This document shows, in pieces, positions 1-5,510 of a stretch of DNA of 6,067 bases; the first letter of the stretch is position 1; each line of letters opens with the position of its first letter. The translations under genes and the position numbers were made by a program. The DNA is taken from NCBI GenBank assembly GCA_002393575.1, contig DGSN01000060.1, positions 1 to 6,067 on the forward strand, read 5' to 3'. The stretch comes from Prevotellaceae bacterium UBA4361. Lineage in GTDB: Bacteria > Bacteroidota > Bacteroidia > Bacteroidales > Bacteroidaceae. Under the pieces are notes generated by a model. It did not search any database, had not been told where the DNA came from, and saw nothing but the letters and a program-made list of their open reading frames with translations.

Positions 1-2229
1 CTCCTCCATGGCTTTGCGAATGCCTCCTTCCATCTTCTGCTGCAATTGCTCGTCGGCTTGCGAAATGGCATTTCTCAGGTTGTTGATTGCCTCTTCCATG
101 TCAACTCCCACATAATAGAGGCGAAGGTTCTTGAAACAATTCCAGAAGCCGTTCGAGGAGCAGTCGAACTCAACTCTTAGTGTGTGGTCGGTCACGGTGG
201 CTTCAACCACATTATTATATAGACCCAACTCGAAGAACTTCATAGCTACATTGGCATCGTTGGGAACGTAGTAGCTGCTTGCCTGATACCCTTCCTGAAT
301 GTCGGTCTTTCCGCAGGCGAACACATTGTGGATGGTGACTTCGCCATCGTTCAGTCGGAGCTTCGAGCTCACCTTATAGGTAGGGCTGCCATCGCCTTCG
401 TTCCATTCGCTCTCTGCCTGTGACCAGTCCCACGAGCACCACTGGAATCCCTGAACTTCGAGTCGGTAGTTGCCATTAGGCACATTCTCCACCACCTGCT
501 CTGCCTTCCAGTCGCACCACCAGCGTTCGAGAATCTGCTTGCCGGTGTCGATGCTGAAGTCGTTGAGTGTGGCTTTCCAACCTCCCACTCCATCGAAATG
601 GCCGTTGACGAGCAGGTCGGTGACATCGGCTCCAGCGGAAATGACGGAATTCTTAGCCTTTTCGTTCAGTTCTGCAAGTGTAGCCATGATTTCCTCTATT
701 TGGCTATTATCGAAGGCATGGCTGTCAATCTTGTCCTCAAGTTCGTTGTCGTCGATATAGTCGGCGAGGTTGTACATCTCCTCCGACTCACCACGCAGCA
801 GTGTTTTCATGGCTTCTTTCAATAAAGCAGCGAGAGCGATGTGGCCTTCCTTATTTTTAACAGCAGTTTCATAGTCGGTCAAAAAGGCGGTGAAATGTGC
901 CTCCAATGCTTCCGTGCTGCCATTGGTCAGCAGTTCATTAGCTCGGCTGATGTCTGCCATGAGTTGCTCGATATAAGTACTGTTGATGGATGCCTCATCG
1001 ATGAGACTCTGGCTATTGGCTATGAGGTCGGCTATACGCTCAGTAACAGTCTTGTCACCAAGATAGTCCAACTTGAAGTCGAAGATGACACACTGACCCA
1101 CGTTTGTCCCCTCGAACATGATGCCCACTTCTGCCTCACCGCTACGGGTCTCGAACATGACCTCAGCCAGTCCGCGCCACCAACCCGTATCGGGCAGCGG
1201 CTCGCGAAAGAGCTTGTCACCCACCTTGGCATAGATGTAGGCTCCCTTGACAGGGTCTCCTTCTTCGCCAGTATGGCGAATCCAGATGCCGTAATTGCTG
1301 AACTTGTACTTACCTTCAGGCAGGTTGACCAGCTGCTGGTAAATGCTGTTGTCTCCAAAGGCTCCACCCGACCATGAGCCAAGCACCTTGTTGTCGTCGT
1401 AGAATCCTTGTGGATCGGACTCACCCATACCGCAGAAACTAGCAGGCACCATCGTCCAACCTGGAACGTCGTGTCCGTCGCTCACCCAGTTCTCCGTGAG
1501 GTCTGGGTTGCGAAGGTATTTCCATGTCACATCAACAGGCTTCTCCTCCGAAGCGTTCTTCATGCGAATATCGAAGAGCACCTCCTCGACACTGGCGATG
1601 GCAGCATCATATTCCGACTTGCCCGCCGTGGAACTGTTATAGACAGACAGTAGCTCCGTGACATCGAATCCACCCTCCTGCAGTTCTGTCATGACACGGT
1701 GCAACGCCATCTTACTGAGAAAAGCATCGTAGTCGGCCTCGGCAACAATGTTCCAGTCGATGGATCCTTCGTCAGCCTTTAATAAAGGTTTCAGTGTCCA
1801 ACTCTCGAACGAAAGTCCCATCCACATGTCGGGATATAGTTCCCAGCTGAAGTCGGCATCGGCTTTCGATGGACGGATGCGATAGGTGCCTGCGGACTGC
1901 CGTTCTACGTACCACACTGTGTTCATGTCACCGGCTATGCCATCGCAGCCAATGTAATCAAGATCGGCATACAGATAGCCATTGGCTGATTGCAGCGTCC
2001 ATTCGTTGGCGGAAGCTGTGAAGAGGATGGGCGAACCGCCTGCATTCATCGTGACATGGATGTCTGTGATTCCGAAGAACTGCTCAGCGTAAGCACTGTA
2101 AAGATAGTAACTATTCCCGCTAACGGGTGTACATTCTGGGGGAACGGGCTTCTCCCAGTTCGCAGCACTGCTGTCCATCATAGCTGATAGGAGAACAGCT
2201 GCCACACAAAAGAATTTTGTTTTTTTCAT
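1..2229 (-). CDS. Large secreted modular protein, probable carbohydrate-binding surface protein (3' part outside window)
   Basis: An uninterrupted reading frame of 743 codons starts at ATG 2229..2227 and leaves the window at base 1. The start is followed by a signal peptide (MKKTKFFCVAAVLLSAMM..., likely cleaved near residue 22, SSA/A). Residues about 30-150 form a beta-rich region (SYYLYSAYAEQFF, then YLYADLDYIG and W-Y-V-E...GTYRIRP) resembling the lectin-like beta-trefoil domains of Bacteroidota secreted proteins. Residues about 241-391 and 538-707 are two related beta-sandwich-like units. Each begins with an N-[PG]-x-[LF]...GW motif, has a central QxVxxLPxGxY-like strand (QQLVNLPEGKY at about 297; EQVVENVPNGNY at about 580) and ends in LDYLG / LRLYYVG. 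Acidic alpha-helical stretches (about 155-238, 394-535, 709 onward) separate them, like FIVAR-type spacers. No catalytic motif is visible. It is divergent from a glycoside hydrolase operon and shares promoter architecture with it, so a glycan-binding role is inferred. The exact family is not recognised. Confidence 0.88.
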   Translation of the reverse strand, partial: MKKTKFFCVAAVLLSAMMDSSAANWEKPVPPECTPVSGNSYYLYSAYAEQFFGITDIHVTMNAGGSPILFTASANEWTLQSANGYLYADLDYIGCDGIAGDMNTVWYVERQSAGTYRIRPSKADADFSWELYPDMWMGLSFESWTLKPLLKADEGSIDWNIVAEADYDAFLSKMALHRVMTELQEGGFDVTELLSVYNSSTAGKSEYDAAIASVEEVLFDIRMKNASEEKPVDVTWKYLRNPDLTENWVSDGHDVPGWTMVPASFCGMGESDPQGFYDDNKVLGSWSGGAFGDNSIYQQLVNLPEGKYKFSNYGIWIRHTGEEGDPVKGAYIYAKVGDKLFREPLPDTGWWRGLAEVMFETRSGEAEVGIMFEGTNVGQCVIFDFKLDYLGDKTVTERIADLIANSQSLIDEASINSTYIEQLMADISRANELLTNGSTEALEAHFTAFLTDYETAVKNKEGHIALAALLKEAMKTLLRGESEEMYNLADYIDDNELEDKIDSHAFDNSQIEEIMATLAELNEKAKNSVISAGADVTDLLVNGHFDGVGGWKATLNDFSIDTGKQILERWWCDWKAEQVVENVPNGNYRLEVQGFQWCSWDWSQAESEWNEGDGSPTYKVSSKLRLNDGEVTIHNVFACGKTDIQEGYQASSYYVPNDANVAMKFFELGLYNNVVEATVTDHTLRVEFDCSSNGFWNCFKNLRLYYVGVDMEEAINNLRNAISQADEQLQQKMEGGIRKAMEE

Positions 2230-2261
2230 ATCATTACATATTTATAGTTGATAATTGCGGA

Positions 2262-2290
2262 CAAAAATAATGTATTTCTCCAGCAAGCAA
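2262..2290 (-). promoter_or_regulatory. Bacteroidota-type promoter for the leftward gene
   Basis: On the minus strand TATTTTTG (complement 2269..2262) is an exact match to the Bacteroidota -7 consensus TAnnTTTG. A TTG (complement 2290..2288, within a TTGCTTGC) lies 18 bases upstream, in the place of the -33 element. Transcription would begin near 2256 and leave an AT-rich leader of roughly 25 bases before the ATG at 2229. No Shine-Dalgarno sequence is present, as is usual in this phylum. Confidence 0.7.
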
Positions 2291-2298
2291 GCGGCATC

Positions 2299-2306
2299 AT
2301 GTTTCA
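2299..2306 (-). promoter_or_regulatory. Putative activator half-site TGAAACAT for the leftward promoter
   Basis: Read on the minus strand this is TGAAACAT. It ends exactly 29 bases before the leftward -7 box, placing it about 43-50 bases upstream of the predicted transcription start. The same octamer has the same orientation and the same 29-base gap at the rightward promoter (2371-2378). The binding protein is unknown; the regulatory role is inferred from position and repetition. Confidence 0.5.
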
Positions 2307-2319
2307 GATAGGAGAAAAA

Positions 2320-2328
2320 ATGTTTCAT
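2320..2328 (+). repeat. Third copy of the ATGTTTCA element, forming a 9-bp inverted repeat with 2370-2378
   Basis: ATGTTTCAT at this position is the exact reverse complement of ATGAAACAT at 2370-2378. It is also a direct repeat of ATGTTTCA at 2299-2306, starting exactly 21 bases (about two helical turns) further on. A-tracts at 2315-2320 and 2334-2341 flank it. It is probably an auxiliary operator copy within the divergent control region rather than an RNA hairpin, because 41 bases separate the two arms and no T-run follows. Confidence 0.45.
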
Positions 2329-2370
2329 CATCGAAAAAAAACTGCTGGATTGAACATATTTTCCTGCTTA

Positions 2371-2384
2371 TGAAACATCGTTTC
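2371..2384 (+). promoter_or_regulatory. Putative activator site at the glycoside hydrolase operon promoter
   Basis: TGAAACAT (2371-2378) ends 29 bases before the rightward -7 box. It overlaps a compact dyad, GAAAC-ATC-GTTTC (2372-2384), with perfect 5-base arms around a 3-base centre. At roughly 36-49 bases upstream of the predicted transcription start, it sits where activators commonly bind next to a promoter that lacks a good -33 element. The cognate regulator is not in the window. Confidence 0.5.
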
Positions 2385-2407
2385 CCTTCTTCTCTCTGAA
2401 AAAGTTG

Positions 2408-2415
2408 TATCTTTG
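2408..2415 (+). promoter_or_regulatory. Bacteroidota -7 box of the GH5-GH29-GH115 operon promoter
   Basis: TATCTTTG is an exact match to TAnnTTTG. No clear TTG -33 element is found at the expected distance (about 2385-2390 is a pyrimidine stretch), which would suit an activator-dependent promoter. The predicted start of transcription is around 2420-2423, leaving only a 10-14 base leader before the preferred ATG at 2434. Confidence 0.7.
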
Positions 2416-2433
2416 CAAAAAACAATGTGCAAT

Positions 2434-3756
2434 ATGAAAATAATGGTATTTCTAATTACATTTCTAACGGCATTGTGTCCACTAACAGCCCCTGCCCAGC
2501 CTACTGCAATGGAAATAGCTGCTGACATGTATCCGGGATGGAACCTCGGCAACACGATGGAACCGGGCCCCTGCAACTGGCTCAGCAATCCACTCGATTA
2601 TGAAACTGCATGGCAAGGTTCGAAGACCACGCAAGAAATCATTGACTTCGTGAAGTCGCAAGGCTTTCGTTCTGTGCGCATACCTTGCTCGTGGTACGTA
2701 CATTGCGACGCGAACTATAACATCGACACCAAGTGGATGGACCGTGTGCAAGAGGTGGTTGACTATTGCATCAAAGACAGTCTCTACGTGGTACTTAACG
2801 ACCACTATGACAATGGCTGGATAGAGCGCTCGTTTGCCGACCGCACAGAGTCATCGGTCAGCAGGAACTGCTTTATCTTGGGAATGCTATGGAAGCAGAT
2901 AGCGAATCGCTTTCGCGAGTACGACTACCACTTGCTCTTTGCTGGCATGAACGAACCCGACGCCGCTGGCGACAGCAGTAAGGACAAGGCTGGCGACATT
3001 GCAACTCTGATACGCTACGAGCAAACCTTCGTCAATGCCGTTCGACAAACAGGCGGCAACAATGCCAAGCGTGTGCTGGTGGTTCAGTCACCAAGTACTA
3101 GCATCGACCTGGCGACGACTTATGACGTGATGCCTCAGGATGCTGTGTCCGATGCCATGATGCTCGAAGTACACTTTTACGCCCCCTTCAACTTCACGAT
3201 GATGACCAAGGACGAGTCGTGGGGCAACCAAGCCTACTATTGGGGGACTGGCAACCACATCAGCGGATCGAAGCACAATGTCACATGGGGAGAGGAGTCA
3301 TACATGCAGAGTCAGATGCGGCAGATGCGCAACAAGTACACATCGAAGGGCATTCCTGTCATCATGGGTGAGTTTGGCACACTGTGGCGAACCATGCCCC
3401 AAGGCGAGAGTCAAGAGAAGCACGACGACAGCATCTATTCATGGTACTATACGCTTTGCCGCTATGCCGTCTATAATGGTGTCGTGCCATTCGTGTGGGA
3501 TACCAATGCCTGCCAGCGGCCATCGATGGACGTGCTGAACCGCAAAACCCTTACAGTCTTCAATCAGCTGGCTCTCAATGGTATCATCGAGGGATGTGCC
3601 TCTGTCAAGTGGCCTTACGCCACTGCCGTAGAGTCCCTTCACCCATCCATTCAGCAACTGACTAACCCCTCTGTCTATGACGTCCAAGGACGACTGTACG
3701 ACAGCATTCCCGACAAAGGGCTTTTCATCGTAAACGGAAAGAAACACATAAGATAA
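2434..3756 (+). CDS. Secreted glycoside hydrolase family 5 endo-glycanase (cellulase-like fold)
   Basis: This 440-residue enzyme likely cleaves an internal beta-1,4 backbone (glucan, xyloglucan, xylan or mannan) by a retaining mechanism. M1 at 2434 gives a clean signal peptide (MKIMVFLITFLTALCPLTAPA, cut before Q22). The in-frame TTG at 2413 lies inside the promoter -7 box, and ATG 2425 would be nearly leaderless, so 2434 is preferred. GH5 landmarks occur in order: GWNLGNT (35-41), VRIP with R82, LNDHYD with H124, the acid/base motif MNEP (N173, E174), HFY (H247, Y249), the nucleophile motif IMGEFG (E313), and FVWD with W355. All eight usual active-site positions are therefore present. The His-His pair common in subfamily 4 is His-Tyr here, so the subfamily (GH5_4, GH5_21 or other) is left open. 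Residues 411-440 (VYDVQGRLYD...KGLFIVNGKK) form a short C-terminal tail resembling Bacteroidota secretion or sorting tails. It is the first gene of the operon. Confidence 0.93.
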   Translation: MKIMVFLITFLTALCPLTAPAQPTAMEIAADMYPGWNLGNTMEPGPCNWLSNPLDYETAWQGSKTTQEIIDFVKSQGFRSVRIPCSWYVHCDANYNIDTKWMDRVQEVVDYCIKDSLYVVLNDHYDNGWIERSFADRTESSVSRNCFILGMLWKQIANRFREYDYHLLFAGMNEPDAAGDSSKDKAGDIATLIRYEQTFVNAVRQTGGNNAKRVLVVQSPSTSIDLATTYDVMPQDAVSDAMMLEVHFYAPFNFTMMTKDESWGNQAYYWGTGNHISGSKHNVTWGEESYMQSQMRQMRNKYTSKGIPVIMGEFGTLWRTMPQGESQEKHDDSIYSWYYTLCRYAVYNGVVPFVWDTNACQRPSMDVLNRKTLTVFNQLALNGIIEGCASVKWPYATAVESLHPSIQQLTNPSVYDVQGRLYDSIPDKGLFIVNGKKHIR

Positions 3757-3759
3757 ATG
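3754..3759 (+). other. Abutting stop-start junction TAA|ATG between GH5 and GH29
   Basis: The TAA of the GH5 gene (3754-3756) is followed with no intervening base by the ATG of the GH29 gene (3757-3759). No Shine-Dalgarno sequence lies at a useful distance upstream. This arrangement indicates one transcript and probable translational coupling or reinitiation by the terminating ribosome. Confidence 0.75.
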
Positions 3760-5502
3760 AAAACAAGAAAGTATTCACTGTCGGCGGCTATCATCACCGC
3801 CTTGATTTTTGCTACACAGGTATATGCACAGACTCCTGCGCCTTGTGGACCAGTACCCAACGAGAATCAGCTTCGTTGGCAGGACATGGAGATGTACGCC
3901 TTCATCCACTACTCCATGAACACCTATACCGACGAGGAATGGGGCTTTGGCAACGAGGACCTGAATTTGTTCAACCCGTCGGACCTTGACTGCCGCCAGT
4001 GGGCACGTGTCTGCAAGCAGGCAGGCATGAAGGGCATCATCTTCACTGCCAAGCACCATTGCGGTTTCTGCATGTGGCCGAGTGCCTATACGGAGTATTC
4101 CGTGAAGTACACGCCTTGGAAGAACGGCAAGGGCGACGTGGTGCGAGAACTGGCAGATGCCTGCCGGGAAGAGGGACTGGAGTTTGCGGTCTATCTATCG
4201 CCATGGGACAGAAACCATGCGGAGTACGGCCGTCCGGAATACGTCACTTATTTCCGCAACCAACTGCGTGAGCTGCTGACCAACTACGGAGAGGTATTCG
4301 AAGTGTGGTTTGATGGTGCCAATGGTGGCGACGGATGGTATGGTGGAGCCAACGAAACGCGAAAGATTGACCGCACCACCTATTACCAATGGCCAGAAAC
4401 GTACAGGATGATTCGCCAACTACAGCCTAAGAGTCTCATTTGGAACGACGGCAGCGACCGAGGCGACCTGCGCTGGGTAGGCACCGAGGCTGGCAACGTG
4501 GGCGAGACAAACTGGAGTTTGCTGAACAAGGACGGTGAGGTGACATGGCACATGCTGCACTACGGACTGGAGAATGGCGACTCATGGGTGCCAGGCGAGA
4601 CGAACACAAGCATACGACCAGGATGGTTCTACCATGACACGGAAAACGAACACGTCAAGAGCCTATCGAAACTGATGGAAACCTATTACAAGTCAGTGGG
4701 CAGAAACTCCACTTTGCTGCTTAACTTCCCCATAGCGCCGAATGGTCGCATCCATCCCAACGACAGCCTGCGTGGCATCGCCTTCAAGAAGATGATTGAC
4801 GAAGTGTTTAAGAAAGACCTCACCAAGAAAGCTAAAATCAGTAAGAACGGCAATGTAACCATCATCGACTTCAAACGCCCCACAGCCATGAACCGTTTTC
4901 TTGCCGAGGAGGATATTCGCTATGGTCAGCGGGTTAGGAAGTTCTCGCTGGAAGCAATGGTCAACGGACAGTGGCAACCGCTCAAGGATGCATGGGCCGA
5001 GAACGGTGACGGACTCACCACCATCGGTCATCGCCGCATCATCTGCTTCCCAACGGTCAAGGCAACCAAGATTCGCTTCACCGTCACAGATGCCAAGTGC
5101 GAGCCTATCATTAAGAAGCTTGGCGTTTATCTGGCTCCCGAGCTTTCTGCCGACATACCTAATAGCGGAGAGAAAGAATCGTCAAATCTACACATCTTCT
5201 TCAGCAGTCCATGTCAGATGATGATTGACTGGGACAAGGAACAAACCATCACATCGTTCCGCTATCTGCCACCGCAGGAATCAAGGGACGGTACGATTAC
5301 CCATTACACTCTTTGGGGCTCAACCGACTGGAGCCAATGGACAAAACTGGCTTCAGGCGAGTTCTCGAATATAGTGAACAACCCTATTTGGCAAACCATC
5401 AAGCTTAAGCCCACAAAAATACGCATGCTCAAGTTCGATGCCGACCGCCTTGCCTCGGGTGAGCGCATGGGCTACGGAGATATTGAAGTTGTAACAAAAT
5501 AA
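3757..5502 (+). CDS. Secreted GH29 alpha-L-fucosidase with C-terminal beta-sandwich domains
   Basis: This 581-residue exo-enzyme should release terminal alpha-L-fucose with retention, probably in the periplasm or at the surface after export. The signal peptide is residues 1-24 (cut VYA/Q). The catalytic barrel spans about 30-345: FIHYSMNTYTDEEWG (H51), TAKHHCGFCMWPS (H100, H101), YLSPWDRN, EVWFDGANG with the expected nucleophile D186, RWVGTEAG with E244 as the likely acid/base, and ETNTSIRPGWFYH (281-293). The NTYTDEEWG and WVGxExG signatures point to subfamily B, whose characterised members favour alpha-1,3/1,4-fucosyl linkages in branched glycans. Residues about 353-460 (EDIRYGQRV, TTIGHRRI) and 470-581 (ITSFRYLPPQ...THYTLWGSTDWSQW) are two beta-sandwich units, the last resembling F5/8 type C / CBM32 modules. 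An unusual point is KHHCGF where D or E normally follows the His pair. It is second in the operon, 8 bases before the next gene. Activity on a related L-sugar is possible. Confidence 0.93.
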   Translation: MKTRKYSLSAAIITALIFATQVYAQTPAPCGPVPNENQLRWQDMEMYAFIHYSMNTYTDEEWGFGNEDLNLFNPSDLDCRQWARVCKQAGMKGIIFTAKHHCGFCMWPSAYTEYSVKYTPWKNGKGDVVRELADACREEGLEFAVYLSPWDRNHAEYGRPEYVTYFRNQLRELLTNYGEVFEVWFDGANGGDGWYGGANETRKIDRTTYYQWPETYRMIRQLQPKSLIWNDGSDRGDLRWVGTEAGNVGETNWSLLNKDGEVTWHMLHYGLENGDSWVPGETNTSIRPGWFYHDTENEHVKSLSKLMETYYKSVGRNSTLLLNFPIAPNGRIHPNDSLRGIAFKKMIDEVFKKDLTKKAKISKNGNVTIIDFKRPTAMNRFLAEEDIRYGQRVRKFSLEAMVNGQWQPLKDAWAENGDGLTTIGHRRIICFPTVKATKIRFTVTDAKCEPIIKKLGVYLAPELSADIPNSGEKESSNLHIFFSSPCQMMIDWDKEQTITSFRYLPPQESRDGTITHYTLWGSTDWSQWTKLASGEFSNIVNNPIWQTIKLKPTKIRMLKFDADRLASGERMGYGDIEVVTK

Positions 5503-5510
5503 CAAAGTAT

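Noticed and set aside
841..1377. 178-codon open frame on the plus strand opposite the leftward gene
   Set aside because: It lies wholly antisense to an uninterrupted 743-codon frame with a signal peptide and coherent domain repeats; its translation shows no recognisable domain, and it has no promoter or plausible start context.
1032..1424. 130-codon open frame on the minus strand in another reading frame
   Set aside because: It overlaps the real leftward coding frame; its Ser/Thr/Arg-rich composition is typical of a frame-shifted shadow.
2320..2378. 9-base inverted repeat as an intrinsic terminator or RNA hairpin
   Set aside because: The 41-base loop is too long, the arms are AT-rich and no T-run follows; a DNA operator role fits better between two divergent promoters.
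2467..2502. Possible lipoprotein cysteine in the GH5 signal peptide (LTALC)
   Set aside because: The residue before Cys is Leu rather than Gly, Ala or Ser, and a better signal peptidase I site (APA/Q) follows.
5503..5510. Terminator or separate promoter between GH29 and GH115
   Set aside because: There are only 8 bases between stop and start, with no dyad and no TAnnTTTG box, so the two genes are read as one operon.
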